From Aquificota bacterium (GTDB taxonomy: Bacteria > Aquificota > Aquificia > Aquificales > Hydrogenothermaceae): 39,780 bases of DNA. Below are positions 1 to 9,141 of the stretch, piece after piece. The notes beneath the pieces are model-generated. The model was not told the DNA's origin and made no database searches. It saw only the letters and a list, made by a program, of their open reading frames with translations. The stretch is taken from positions 1-39,780 of the forward strand of contig JAADDZ010000018.1 in the NCBI GenBank assembly GCA_013153635.1. The letters run 5' to 3'. Both the position numbers and the translations under genes were made by a program. How positions within the stretch are numbered: position 1 is the first letter of the stretch; the number at the start of each line of letters is the position of its first letter.

Positions 1-1356
1 ATGTTTTTTCATAATTTTGTTATTTGATACAAAAACCCCAAAATAACCCTTTCTTTCAAACTGTTCAATCCCTTCCCATAAATCAAACTGGTTCATTCTC
101 CTTCCAAGATTTATACAGTAAGTTTTAGGATTTCCTTTTACATAAAAAGCTAATTCTGAAGCTATATGGTAAGAATCACTAAATATAAAAAACTTACCTA
201 AGTTTTTTTCTTCTATTATTTGGGATACTTTTTTTCCTAAATCTTCCCAACCTACAAGTCTTTTGGTCATATCTTTTTCAGGTGGATAAATCTTTGTAAG
301 CCCTAATTTGTCTATCAAAGGAGAGTAAAAAAACAAAATTATGAAAAAACATGAAAACAAAAATCCAAAGAAAAAACTCTTAAACCATCTTTTTTTGTAT
401 ATATAAAATGCTGTAAGTAGATAAAAAGTAGCATAAGCAAATGCTGGCCAGTTTGCCTCAACTCTTTTTTTAAAGGATATATATAAAAAGACCAAAAATA
501 CAAAAACAGCAGGAAACCATAGATAAAAAATCTTAGCATCTTTTATGTTTTTTGCACCTTTATAAAAGGTATACACAAAAAAAGGAAACAAAAAAATAGA
601 GTTTAATAATATCTGCCCTCCTATATATTCAGCTATGTAGGATAGAGACTTCTCTAGAGAGATTTGTTTAATATCAGCCCCTTCTAGATGAGCTATATGC
701 TTGAAAGTAACAAAATCATGTTGAAAGTTCCATATGATTATAGGTAGTGTAAATACTGATGCTATGAGAATAGAAAAATAAAACCATCTATTAAAAAATA
801 TTTCTCTCCTAAAGATAAATAGATAAATAATAGCAATCGGGAAAAAGAATATCATAGAGTATTTAGATAAGAACCCTAACCCCCCAAATATACCTGTAAG
901 TAACCAGTCTGATTTTTGATTTTTATCTAAAGCCCTGAAAAAGAAAAAAGATGTTAAAACCCAGAATAAAAGTAAAGGGGTATCTGTTAAAAATATTATA
1001 GAGGCTATCTCAAAAGCAGGAACAGCCAACACAAATAATGAGCTAAAAAACGCCAGCTTTTTGTCCTTAAAAAGAAAAAATCCAAATAGATAAAAAAGGA
1101 TTCCTACTCCAAAACTTATCAATACAGCATTAATCCTAACACCTATTTCAGTATCTCCTAATATAGAAGTAGAAATAGCATTAAAATAAGCTATCAACGG
1201 AGGTTTAGAATAGTAAGAAAAATCTAAATATTTAGACCAAAGCCAGTATTGAGCTTCTTCTGTAGATAGGTCTAGATGATTCAGTAATATATACCCTATT
1301 CTTATTAGAGATATTAAAAAATGGAGAATTACGGCAGACTTAAAGCTAAACCACAT
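1..1356 (-). CDS. ArnT/GT39-type membrane glycosyltransferase, 3' end outside window
   Basis: The minus frame is open from an ATG at 1354-1356 to the window edge (at least 452 codons), so the C-terminus is cut off. The N-terminal region has the acidic, aromatic loop typical of dolichyl/polyprenyl-phosphate-mannose mannosyltransferases (GT39, ArnT family): EEAQYWLWSKYLDF followed by SYYSKPPL, near residues 32-53. Many hydrophobic helices follow, and then a more soluble C-terminal part containing YCINLGRRMNQFDLW. Members transfer a sugar from a polyprenyl-phosphate carrier to lipid A, protein or glycan on the outer face of the inner membrane. The acceptor cannot be told here. The ATG directly follows the TAA of the response-regulator gene with no gap, so the two are probably cotranscribed. 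Family assignment is firm; substrate is not. Confidence 0.88.
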   Translation of the reverse strand, partial: MWFSFKSAVILHFLISLIRIGYILLNHLDLSTEEAQYWLWSKYLDFSYYSKPPLIAYFNAISTSILGDTEIGVRINAVLISFGVGILFYLFGFFLFKDKKLAFFSSLFVLAVPAFEIASIIFLTDTPLLLFWVLTSFFFFRALDKNQKSDWLLTGIFGGLGFLSKYSMIFFFPIAIIYLFIFRREIFFNRWFYFSILIASVFTLPIIIWNFQHDFVTFKHIAHLEGADIKQISLEKSLSYIAEYIGGQILLNSIFLFPFFVYTFYKGAKNIKDAKIFYLWFPAVFVFLVFLYISFKKRVEANWPAFAYATFYLLTAFYIYKKRWFKSFFFGFLFSCFFIILFFYSPLIDKLGLTKIYPPEKDMTKRLVGWEDLGKKVSQIIEEKNLGKFFIFSDSYHIASELAFYVKGNPKTYCINLGRRMNQFDLWEGIEQFERKGYFGVFVSNNKIMKKH

Positions 1357-2730
1357 TTAGACCTCTATATGATACTGTTTTACTTTCCTGTATAGTGAAG
1401 ATAAATCTACTTTTAAAATTTTTGCCGCCTCTTTTAAATTTTTGTTTGTTTGTATCAAAACTTTTTCTATAAGTTTCTTTTCTGCCTCTTCTCTAAACTC
1501 TTTTAAGGGAACAATTTCTACTGGTATACAGTCCTTATCTATATCTCCTTGATGTTTAGGTTCTACGGAAATCATATTCTTAGGTAGCTCTTCTGGTTTA
1601 ATCGTTTTTCCACTGTAAAAAATCGTTAATCTTTCCATAAGATTCTTTAACTCTCTTACATTTCCGGGCCAAGAATATTTGAGAAATATCTGTTTTACTT
1701 CTTCTGACAGGATAGGAGGCTTTACTTTGTTTTCTACAGCTGATATGTGTAAAAAATGCTCTGCTAGAAGTATTATATCGTTTCCTCTTTCTCTTAGAGG
1801 AGGAACAGTGATAGGAACGACCGCTAATCTATATGCAAGGTCTGGTCTAAACCTTCCTTCTGCAACTTCTTTTTCCAAATCTTTGTTTGTGGCAGAGATT
1901 ACTCTAATATCAACTTTTATCTTTTTATTACTTCCTAATCTGGTAAACTCTTTTTCTTCTAAAACCCTAAGTAGTTTTGCTTGTGCTGAAGGACTTAGCT
2001 CTGTTACTTCATCTAGAAAGATGGTACCTCCGTCGGCTATTTCAAATTTACCCGGTTTACTAGTAACAGCACCAGTAAAAGCTCCTTTTTCATAGCCAAA
2101 GAATTCTGCTTCAAAAAGTTCATCAGGGACAGCCGCACAATTTACGTCAACAAAAGGTTTATCTCTTCTTTCACTTTTAAAATGGATAGATTTTGCTACT
2201 AACTCTTTTCCAGTTCCATTTTCTCCCTGTATAAAAACCCATGCGTTAGTTCGGGCTACCTTTTCTATCTGTTTTTTCAACTCTTTTATTTTTGGGCTGT
2301 TTCCTATGATTTCTATATCTTTTGTTTCTTTTTCTTTTAGGTACAGATATTCTTGCTGAAATTTTATCTCTCTATAAGCTTTTTCTATAGAGGCTAATAT
2401 TGAATCAACAGATAGAGGCTTTTCTAAAAAGTCAAAAGCTCCAAGTTTTAATGCTTTTACAGCTATTGGAATATTTGCATGACCAGAAATCATTATTATT
2501 TTCGTAAGTTCATTATTTTCTAAGATAAATGGTATTAAGTCTGTTCCATCTCCATCAGGAAGCCAAACATCTAAAAATACAATATCAAAGTCTCTTTTTT
2601 CTATTTTGTTTTTTGCTGATTCAATACTGTCAGCAGTCTCTACTATGAAACCTTCATCTTCTAGTATCTCTGAAAGTAAGTTTCTTATGTTTTCTTCGTC
2701 ATCTACTACCAAAATTGACAGCTGTTTCAT
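1357..2730 (-). CDS. NtrC/NtrX-family sigma-54-dependent response regulator
   Basis: This 457-residue protein has the full three-domain plan. The N-terminal receiver has acidic residues at 10-11, phospho-acceptor Asp54 in FLDVWLPDGDG, Ser82 and Lys104. The AAA+ domain has Walker A GENGTGKE (169-176), the sigma-54 contact loop GAFTGA (216-221) and Walker B GGTIFLDE (234-241). A Fis-type helix-turn-helix lies at the C-terminus (LKEAAKILKVDLSSLYRKVK). It should activate RNA polymerase carrying sigma-54 when phosphorylated. The DVWLP signature and plan resemble NtrX-type regulators. No histidine kinase gene is adjacent, so its input signal is unknown. The gene starts inside the end of alr (32-nt overlap) and is followed without a gap by a glycosyltransferase gene. 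Confidence 0.93.
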   Translation of the reverse strand: MKQLSILVVDDEENIRNLLSEILEDEGFIVETADSIESAKNKIEKRDFDIVFLDVWLPDGDGTDLIPFILENNELTKIIMISGHANIPIAVKALKLGAFDFLEKPLSVDSILASIEKAYREIKFQQEYLYLKEKETKDIEIIGNSPKIKELKKQIEKVARTNAWVFIQGENGTGKELVAKSIHFKSERRDKPFVDVNCAAVPDELFEAEFFGYEKGAFTGAVTSKPGKFEIADGGTIFLDEVTELSPSAQAKLLRVLEEKEFTRLGSNKKIKVDIRVISATNKDLEKEVAEGRFRPDLAYRLAVVPITVPPLRERGNDIILLAEHFLHISAVENKVKPPILSEEVKQIFLKYSWPGNVRELKNLMERLTIFYSGKTIKPEELPKNMISVEPKHQGDIDKDCIPVEIVPLKEFREEAEKKLIEKVLIQTNKNLKEAAKILKVDLSSLYRKVKQYHIEV

Positions 2731-3817
2731 CTTTTTTCTTCCTTAAAAATTTTCTAAAAACTCTATTTGAGATATTACACATAATCTCATAGGGTATTGT
2801 GTCTGCAAGTTTTGCTAATATTTCAAATCTTAAATTTTCTCCAGATATTAATACTTCATCGCCTACATTTATATTACTAATATCAGAAATGTCAACTATC
2901 GTCATATCCATAGTGATATTTCCTATTATTTTAGCTTTGTTTCCTCTTATAAGGAAATACCCCTTATTTGAAAGGCTTCTAGGAAGTCCATCAGCGTACC
3001 CAAAGGATATTACAGCTATTTTCATATCTTTTTTGGCTGTAAAGCTACCTGTATAGGATATAGAACTTCCTTTTTTTACAGATTTTGATGCTATGATTTT
3101 TGCTCTTACAGTCATTACTTGTTTTATAGGTATTGGAAAATCCTCAAAGGGTTTTGTTCCGTATAAACCAAGACCCACTCTTACACTGTTACAAAAATCG
3201 CACTGATATATTAACCCAGCAGTGTTTTGTAGATGTACATATCTAAAGCTCTGTTTTGTTAAGTTTTTTAGCTGATTTATTATCTCACGAAAGTTTTTTA
3301 TCTGATTTTTAGTAAGATTTGGGTTTGTGTCTGCACACGGAAAATGAGACATCACTCCTTCTATCTGGATACCTTTTGTATATCTTAAAATTTTAGGCAT
3401 ATCTTCATAATAAAAACCAAGTCTATGCATGCCTGTATCAAACTTTAGATGTATTTTTTGAGGTTTGAGATGTTTCAATAGCTCTAAATGTGTAAAATCA
3501 GATATTACAGGTGTTAGGTTATATCTATTGAACAGTTCTAGCTCCTCTTTTAGAATCCCACCAAGAACCAGTATAGGTTTTTTTACTTTTGATTCTCTTA
3601 AGTCTTTTCCCTCTTGGGCTGTGGCAACACATAGGTATTTTACATCTTTTTGTTTATCTAAAAATCTTCCAATCTCTATAGCTCCGTGACCGTAAGCATC
3701 TGCTTTTATAACTGCAAAAATATCTTTTTTTGTAAAACTATGTATATTTTTTAAATTTTCTTCTAGATTTGATAGATTAATCTCTGCCCAGCTTCTATAA
3801 ACCAATAATGACCTCAT
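2699..3817 (-). CDS. alr: Alanine racemase
   Basis: A PLP enzyme that interconverts L- and D-alanine for peptidoglycan synthesis. The 372 residues match the usual length. The PLP lysine lies in AVIKADAYGHG (Lys38), the conserved HRLGF segment is at 131-135, and the second catalytic base is Tyr255 in SISYTG, followed by the FGYADGLPR segment typical of the C-terminal beta domain. Start is the ATG at 3815-3817, which gives the expected N-terminus (RSWAEINLSNL). The 3' end overlaps the downstream regulator gene by 32 nt, suggesting translational coupling. It is divergent from serA across a gap of about 100 bases that must carry both promoters. Confidence 0.95.
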   Translation of the reverse strand: MRSLLVYRSWAEINLSNLEENLKNIHSFTKKDIFAVIKADAYGHGAIEIGRFLDKQKDVKYLCVATAQEGKDLRESKVKKPILVLGGILKEELELFNRYNLTPVISDFTHLELLKHLKPQKIHLKFDTGMHRLGFYYEDMPKILRYTKGIQIEGVMSHFPCADTNPNLTKNQIKNFREIINQLKNLTKQSFRYVHLQNTAGLIYQCDFCNSVRVGLGLYGTKPFEDFPIPIKQVMTVRAKIIASKSVKKGSSISYTGSFTAKKDMKIAVISFGYADGLPRSLSNKGYFLIRGNKAKIIGNITMDMTIVDISDISNINVGDEVLISGENLRFEILAKLADTIPYEIMCNISNRVFRKFLRKKKDETAVNFGSR

Positions 3818-3903
3818 TTTAGATATATAATGCTAAAATTATAAACTAAATTTTCTAGGACTTTGGTTATATAATATATAATCTCTTTAAAATTCTAAGC
3901 TTC

Positions 3904-3910
3904 AGGAGGT
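3904..3910 (+). promoter_or_regulatory. Shine-Dalgarno that fixes the serA TTG start
   Basis: AGGAGGT lies 5 nt before a TTG codon at 3916. No ATG in this frame fits the conserved N-terminus as well, so the strong site supports TTG initiation. Confidence 0.75.
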
Positions 3911-3915
3911 CTAAA

Positions 3916-5505
3916 TTGTATAAAGTACTGATTACTGACCACCTCTCTAGTGTAGGTATCGACATTTTGAACAAGGAAGAAGATATAGAAGTAGATTATC
4001 AACCAGAGATAAGATGGGAAGAACTTTTAGAGATTATACAAGAGTATGATGCTGTTATCACAAGAAGTAGAACTCCTGTTAACAAAGAGCTTTTAGAAAG
4101 GGCTAAAAATCTAAAGGTTGTTGGTAGGGCAGGAGTTGGGGTTGATAATGTGGATTTGGAAGAATGTTCCAAAAGAGGGATTCTCGTTGTAAATGCTCCG
4201 GGAGCAAATACTGTAGGTGCGGCAGAGCTTACAATGGCTCACATGTATACTATTTTGCGGAAGCTACATCTAGCACATCAATCTATGCTGGAAGGGGAAT
4301 GGAATAGAAAAAAATTTATGGGAGAAGAGCTTGATGGGAAAGTTGTTGGTATAGTTGGTCTTGGTAATGTAGGTTCTCAAGTTGCTGTAAGATGTAAAGC
4401 ATCAGGAGCTAATGTTATAGCGTACGACCCTTATATACCTAGAGAAAAAGGTGAGAGATTAGGTGTAGAGCTTGTGGATACTCTTGAAGAGCTTATAAAA
4501 CGCTCGGATATAATCACCCTTCACTGTCCTCTTACAGAAGAAACTAGAGGAATGTTTGGGAAAAGAGAGTTTGAATTGATGAAAGATGGTGTTTACTTTG
4601 TGAATTGTGCAAGAGGAGGTATCGTTGACGAAGATGCTATGTATGAATTTATGAAAAAAGGGAAATTTGCAGGTATCGGGCTTGATGTTTTTTCTAAAGA
4701 GCCTCCAGATGATAGGATAAGGAGGATTTTTGAGTTTGATAATATCAGTCTTTCTCCCCATATTGGAGCTAATACTTATGAGTCTCAAGACAAAGTAGCT
4801 ATAAAGATAGCCCAGCAGGTAGTTGCGGCTTTAAAGGGAAGATTTGTAGAAGCGGCTGTAAACGCTCCTTTTGCAATAACTCAAGAACTAAAGAATATAA
4901 AAGCTTATCTAGAACTTGCTGAAAAGTTAGGAGATTTTGTTACCCAGTATGGAGGCGGACATTTTAATCAGATAACTATAGAGATAAGAGGAGACATTTC
5001 TGAACATATAAAACCTATAGAGGCATATGTTTTAAAAGGGTATCTTTCTAAGATTTTAGATAGACCAGTGAACATAATAAATGCTCCTTATCTTGCCAAA
5101 GAGAGAGGAATCAAAGTTGTAGAGCAGACCCAAGAAGAAGGAAAAGTGTTTAAAGAGTTTATAAAAGTTACAGCTACTAGTGAAGATTCTAGTCTTACAG
5201 TAGGGGGAACTGTTTTTTATGGTAAATTCCCAAGGATTATGTTAGTGGATAACTACTGGATAGATATAGAGCCTGAAGGTGTTATTCTTATGTTTGAAAA
5301 TAAAGATGTGCCGGGAGTTATAGGTAAACTTGGAACAATTCTTGCTCGTCATAATGTAAATATAGCTGGATTTAGGTTAGGAAGGTTAGAGAAAGGGAAG
5401 ATAGCTTTGGGTGCTTTACAGCTTGATAACCCTTTGAATGATGTTATTTTGGAAGAGATTATGGAAATTCCAGAGATTATAAAGGCTAAGGAGATTATTT
5501 TTTAG
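3916..5505 (+). CDS. serA: D-3-phosphoglycerate dehydrogenase, long form
   Basis: Catalyses the NAD-dependent oxidation of 3-phosphoglycerate, the first step of serine synthesis. The 529 residues are the long type. The catalytic D-isomer 2-hydroxyacid dehydrogenase domain has the Rossmann loop GLGNVG (149-154), Asp171 for NAD, Arg233 in NCARGGIVDE, Glu262, and His282 in SPHIGANT. An intervening allosteric/substrate-binding domain spans roughly 320-450, and a C-terminal ACT domain (DVPGVIGKLGTILARHNVNI) usually senses serine. Translation begins at TTG behind a strong Shine-Dalgarno. The 3' end overlaps convergent xthA by four bases (TTAG). glyA, the next serine/glycine enzyme, lies elsewhere in the window. 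Confidence 0.96.
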   Translation: MYKVLITDHLSSVGIDILNKEEDIEVDYQPEIRWEELLEIIQEYDAVITRSRTPVNKELLERAKNLKVVGRAGVGVDNVDLEECSKRGILVVNAPGANTVGAAELTMAHMYTILRKLHLAHQSMLEGEWNRKKFMGEELDGKVVGIVGLGNVGSQVAVRCKASGANVIAYDPYIPREKGERLGVELVDTLEELIKRSDIITLHCPLTEETRGMFGKREFELMKDGVYFVNCARGGIVDEDAMYEFMKKGKFAGIGLDVFSKEPPDDRIRRIFEFDNISLSPHIGANTYESQDKVAIKIAQQVVAALKGRFVEAAVNAPFAITQELKNIKAYLELAEKLGDFVTQYGGGHFNQITIEIRGDISEHIKPIEAYVLKGYLSKILDRPVNIINAPYLAKERGIKVVEQTQEEGKVFKEFIKVTATSEDSSLTVGGTVFYGKFPRIMLVDNYWIDIEPEGVILMFENKDVPGVIGKLGTILARHNVNIAGFRLGRLEKGKIALGALQLDNPLNDVILEEIMEIPEIIKAKEIIF

Positions 5506-6293
5506 ATATTAATATCAAAAGTTGCTATTAACGGTGCGTGGTCTGAAGGTGTTGGTTTTCTCCTACGCCTTGGCCACAAATCTACTTCTACATCTACTAA
5601 TTTTTCTAGTAGTGGTTTTGTAACGAAGATATAATCGATTCTCATTCCTTCATTTTTCCATATAGCTCCGCCAATATAATCCCACCATGTAAATATCTGT
5701 TGGTCAGGGTATTTTTCTCTAAATGTATCATAAAACCCCCATTTTAATACTTCTTCTAATGATTCTCTCTCTTCTGTCATAGTTCCTATAGAATCTTTTA
5801 GTAATGAGCTGTCGTAAACATCTATATCCTCTCTTGCTACATTAAAATCTCCACACAGTATAATCTTTTCATCTGGAGAAAAGTGATTGTTAAGCCACTT
5901 TAGGAAGATGTTGTACCAATCTAGTTTGTAATAGTATTTGTCTTCTCCTCTAATATCACCATGGGGTACATACACATTTATTATTGTTATGTCTTTGATT
6001 TTTCCAGCTATTAATCTTTTTTGTTGGTCAAAAAATTCTTCTCCAAACTCTTTTTTTATGTTTTCTAACTCTATTTTTGAGCAGATGGAGACTCCGTTGT
6101 ATCTTTTTTGGGCATTTACATAGCAGTGATAACCTATCTTTTTAAAGTCTTCAAAGGGAAAGTATTTTTCTTCCACTTTCAACTCTTGAAAACATAAAAC
6201 ATCTATATCATAGTTTCTTTTTTCTAGCCAGCTAAGTATCAAATCTTTCCTAGCTTTTATAGAGTTTATATTGTAAGTACATACTTTAAACAT
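5502..6293 (-). CDS. xthA: Exodeoxyribonuclease III / AP endonuclease
   Basis: A 263-residue endonuclease/exonuclease/phosphatase-fold enzyme that cuts DNA at abasic sites and trims 3' ends in base-excision repair. Motifs in order are TYNINSIKAR (Asn10), Glu37 in LCFQELK, NVYVPHGD, CGDFNVA, DYIFVTKPL, and SDHAPL with catalytic His252 near the C-terminus. All expected active-site residues are present. It is the last gene of the minus-strand glycosyltransferase run, and its start overlaps the preceding gene by 8 nt. The repair gene may simply ride on the envelope operon. Its stop overlaps serA's stop. Confidence 0.94.
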   Translation of the reverse strand: MFKVCTYNINSIKARKDLILSWLEKRNYDIDVLCFQELKVEEKYFPFEDFKKIGYHCYVNAQKRYNGVSICSKIELENIKKEFGEEFFDQQKRLIAGKIKDITIINVYVPHGDIRGEDKYYYKLDWYNIFLKWLNNHFSPDEKIILCGDFNVAREDIDVYDSSLLKDSIGTMTEERESLEEVLKWGFYDTFREKYPDQQIFTWWDYIGGAIWKNEGMRIDYIFVTKPLLEKLVDVEVDLWPRRRRKPTPSDHAPLIATFDINI

Positions 6294-7206
6294 CTTTTCC
6301 TCTTTTTTGCTTACAAGGTTTTATATTAAAACCTAAGAGTCTGTCTACTCTTATTAATCTTTTTAGTATAGATAAGATGTTTCTGATTGAAAAGAGTAAA
6401 GAAGGTTTTTCTTTTAGTACTAATTTTAAAAATTTTATCCCTATCTTAAATTCCCCGAATCTTAACGAGGTATCTGCCATATGGAACAGAAAATAACCTA
6501 GGTAATTTTTTGGAATTTTGTCTATATAGTCATTGAAAACAGTCATCGTAGAGTAGAAAAAGCATTTGTTAGCACTTGTTCTTCCTTTGTGTTCTCTTAT
6601 CTGGACTTTTTTATTGTCATCTATCTGGATTTTTAGGTTTTTTAGGTAGCTTCTTATAAACATTTCCCAGTCTTCTCTTGGGATATATCTATCTATGTAT
6701 GTTAGGAATTTTTCTTTTTTTAATGCTGTTGCTGATGGATAACCTATGTTCGCTGAAAATATTAAAATCCCTAGGTTTTTTGGGATAGTTTTTTTTGATA
6801 TTTTTGTTATCTGTTCTTTTTCATCTATATGAATTCGGGGGTAGGAATAAACTATATCAGGATTTTTTTCTTTGAAGATTCCCATAACTCTTTGGATATA
6901 ATCTTTTTCCCATTTGTCATCAGCATCTAAAAAGAATATGTATCTACCGGAAGACAGTTCTACCCCTTTGTTCCTAGATTTTGCTCTTTCTATGTTTTTT
7001 TGATTTTTATAGTAGATTATTTTTTTTCCTATTAGATTTTTAAAATTTTCGAATATCACTTTTTGAGTGTTATCTATAGAATGGTCATCTATGATTATTA
7101 TTTCTGTGTTTTTATGTGTTTGGTTTAATGCTGAATTAACCGTTTCTTTGATGAATTTTTCTCCGTTATAAACGGGGATTATCACGCTTACTTTTTCCTC
7201 TTCCAT
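6286..7206 (-). CDS. Family 2 glycosyltransferase
   Basis: This 306-residue protein has an N-terminal GT-A fold: SVIIPVYNGEKFI, IIIDDHSIDNT (Asp40-Asp41 binding the nucleotide) and FFLDADDKW (Asp94, Asp96 and Asp97, the metal-binding DxD). The C-terminal third is basic and has no long membrane helix, so it is likely a cytoplasmic or peripheral inner-membrane enzyme. It overlaps the WaaE-like gene upstream by 19 nt and xthA downstream by 8 nt. Given gmhA and two other transferases in the operon, a role in LPS core or O-chain assembly is the best inference. Donor and acceptor sugars cannot be read from sequence. Confidence 0.88.
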   Translation of the reverse strand: MEEEKVSVIIPVYNGEKFIKETVNSALNQTHKNTEIIIIDDHSIDNTQKVIFENFKNLIGKKIIYYKNQKNIERAKSRNKGVELSSGRYIFFLDADDKWEKDYIQRVMGIFKEKNPDIVYSYPRIHIDEKEQITKISKKTIPKNLGILIFSANIGYPSATALKKEKFLTYIDRYIPREDWEMFIRSYLKNLKIQIDDNKKVQIREHKGRTSANKCFFYSTMTVFNDYIDKIPKNYLGYFLFHMADTSLRFGEFKIGIKFLKLVLKEKPSLLFSIRNILSILKRLIRVDRLLGFNIKPCKQKRGKDV

Positions 7207-7967
7207 AAGTTTTCCCCATATTTTTCTTTTTGATATTTTTCAAACAAAAAAGCGTATTTAAAGAATCCGTAAACAGCTCCTACTACAGAAACGATGAAAC
7301 CTCTGTAACCATCTAAGAAACCTTTCTTTAGAAAATAAAACTTTGTAAAGTAGATAAGAGGATTTAAGATAAGATTATAAAATCTAAACTTCTTTTTGTT
7401 CTTATACATGAGATTTGCTGTCTCTTCTGCGAAATATATCGTTTTTTGAAAGTGATGTTTTAAGTTTTTGTATGAGTAATGGTACAGGTCTCCTTTTAGT
7501 CTTTCTTTTGTTCCGTTACATATAGCTTTTGCGTGTACTCTCTCTTGAAATCTAACTTTACCTTTTTTAAAAAGTCTTATTCTCCATTCAGGTTGCCATA
7601 CGTGATTTAAAAATTTTCCCATGTAGTATGTTTTTCTATTGACTTCATAACAGTCTGCTGTTTGGTCTTTTTTGAGAACCTCTTTTATTGAGTTCCTAAG
7701 CTCTGGAGATACTTCTTCATCAGAGTCCAATACAAAGCAAAAATCTCCTGTCGATTTATCTATTAAGAAGTTCTGCTGTACTCCATAGTTTTCCCATTCT
7801 TTAAAAAAGATTTTAGCTCCTAATTTTTCTGCTATTTCTAATGTTTTATCTGTTGAACCAGAATCTACTACGATAATTTCATCTGCTATCTCTTTTATGC
7901 TATTTATCGCTCTTTCTATAGTGTCTTCTGCATTTTTAGTTGCTATTAGTACTGACAGTTTTTTCAT
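7188..7967 (-). CDS. WaaE/KdtX-like family 2 glycosyltransferase (LPS core)
   Basis: A 259-residue GT2 enzyme of the type that adds glucose to the inner-core heptose of lipopolysaccharide. Visible motifs are SVLIATKNAEDTI, IIVVDSGSTDKT (32-42), the family-typical FKEWENYGVQQN (55-66) and the DxD-like FVLDSDEE (79-85). A short hydrophobic stretch near residues 210-240 (SVVGAVYGFFKYAFLF) could hold it at the membrane. The neighbouring gmhA, which starts heptose synthesis, supports a core-LPS role. The gene sits 13 nt after the GT4 gene. WaaE-like grouping is fairly sure; the exact sugar is not. Confidence 0.85.
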   Translation of the reverse strand: MKKLSVLIATKNAEDTIERAINSIKEIADEIIVVDSGSTDKTLEIAEKLGAKIFFKEWENYGVQQNFLIDKSTGDFCFVLDSDEEVSPELRNSIKEVLKKDQTADCYEVNRKTYYMGKFLNHVWQPEWRIRLFKKGKVRFQERVHAKAICNGTKERLKGDLYHYSYKNLKHHFQKTIYFAEETANLMYKNKKKFRFYNLILNPLIYFTKFYFLKKGFLDGYRGFIVSVVGAVYGFFKYAFLFEKYQKEKYGENLWKRKK

Positions 7968-7980
7968 ATTTCACACCTTG

Positions 7981-9135
7981 TTAACAATTTTTATTCTTTT
8001 GTAGATTTTCCATCAGTGTTATATAGTTGTCCACAGATTTTTCTATTGAGAATTTTTTTGCAAAGGTTAAGGTCTCTTTTTTTAATTTTTCATATAGATT
8101 ATTATCTGTGAGTATCTGTAATATTTTTTCTTCCATTTTTTGTGTATTTAGATAATCTATAAGTGTTTCATAGTTCTTTGAGAAAATCTCTGTAGTATCT
8201 ACGTATTCACCTTTAAAAGCTACTACAGGGGTTTCTACTGCAAGGCTTTCTACTACTACTCTAGGTAATCCTTCGTGTTGGGAGGTGAGTACAAACAGTT
8301 TTGCTCTTTTTACATATTTAAATGGATTTTTTTGAAATCCTAAAAAGTAGACGTCATTTTCTAGTTTTAACTCTTTTATCAGATTTTTTAGTTTTTTTTC
8401 GTTTTCGAAATCCTCTTTTACTCCACACATTCCTATAATCACTAGTTTTATGTCTGGTAGTTTCTTCTTTAGATTTGAAAATATCTTTATTAAAAGGTCA
8501 TGTCTCTTTTGGGGAGATAGTCTTCCTACCGTTATTATAACTCTATGCTTTTCAAAAATAGGTGCATACTCTTTAGGAATCTCTTCATTAGATAGTTCCC
8601 TTATTTTCTCTATGTTGAAGGGATTGTAGATTACTTTTACCTTGTTCTCTTCTAGAAAGAAAGTTTTTATTAGGTCTTTTTTTACAGAGTTAGATACTGC
8701 TACTATACAGTCAAGATTACTGTACACTCTTTTTATCCAGTATCTATACGGTATTTTTGTAGGTTGACCAAAGTTTATGTAATTGCTTGCTCCTCTTACC
8801 ACTCCTATACATTTCGCGTCAAAATGTTTTCTTTTGAACCCTTTTGCTCTAGATAAGGCTATATTTTGGGTCAAAAGGTTGCTTATAACTATGTCTGGTT
8901 TTTCTTCTTTTATTATTTTTCTTAGCTTATAAGGATAAGTGAACTCTCCTAGTTTTGTGTCTAATGAGATAATAGGATAGTGTACTTCTACTTCTTTTTC
9001 TTTTCTTCTGTTTACTATTAATTTTAGTTCGTATCCTCTTTGCTCTAAACCTTCCATTAAGGTCAATACAGAGTAAGTAGAACCTCCGCTAGTTATATCT
9101 AAATCTTTTATGTAAAGGTAGATTTTTTTTATCAA
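7981..9135 (-). CDS. GT4-family (GT-B fold) glycosyltransferase
   Basis: A 384-residue retaining glycosyltransferase. The N-terminal domain has the acceptor-side glycine loop (TSGGSTYSVLTLMEGL). The C-terminal domain has ITVGRLSPQKRHDLL, and the EX7E donor-site motif lies in EGLPRVVVESLAVETPVVAF. It resembles capsule, O-antigen and LPS-core transferases that use UDP- or GDP-sugars. It starts 6 nt after gmhA, so the two are almost certainly cotranscribed and the enzyme probably acts on LPS. The precise linkage is not determinable. Confidence 0.9.
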   Translation of the reverse strand: MIKKIYLYIKDLDITSGGSTYSVLTLMEGLEQRGYELKLIVNRRKEKEVEVHYPIISLDTKLGEFTYPYKLRKIIKEEKPDIVISNLLTQNIALSRAKGFKRKHFDAKCIGVVRGASNYINFGQPTKIPYRYWIKRVYSNLDCIVAVSNSVKKDLIKTFFLEENKVKVIYNPFNIEKIRELSNEEIPKEYAPIFEKHRVIITVGRLSPQKRHDLLIKIFSNLKKKLPDIKLVIIGMCGVKEDFENEKKLKNLIKELKLENDVYFLGFQKNPFKYVKRAKLFVLTSQHEGLPRVVVESLAVETPVVAFKGEYVDTTEIFSKNYETLIDYLNTQKMEEKILQILTDNNLYEKLKKETLTFAKKFSIEKSVDNYITLMENLQKNKNC

Positions 9136-9141
9136 AACTGT

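Noticed and set aside
339-539. Short 66-codon minus-strand open frame
   Set aside because: It lies within the longer partial glycosyltransferase frame region, which is open from 1356 to the window edge and has clear family motifs; no frameshift is needed.
1679-2095. 138-codon plus-strand frame opposite the regulator
   Set aside because: It mirrors the conserved AAA+ domain, which explains the open frame; no Shine-Dalgarno or homology.
3818-3915. Several TATAAT-like boxes between alr and serA
   Set aside because: Both strands have many matches in this AT-rich gap, with no -35 box at good spacing, so no specific promoter can be named.
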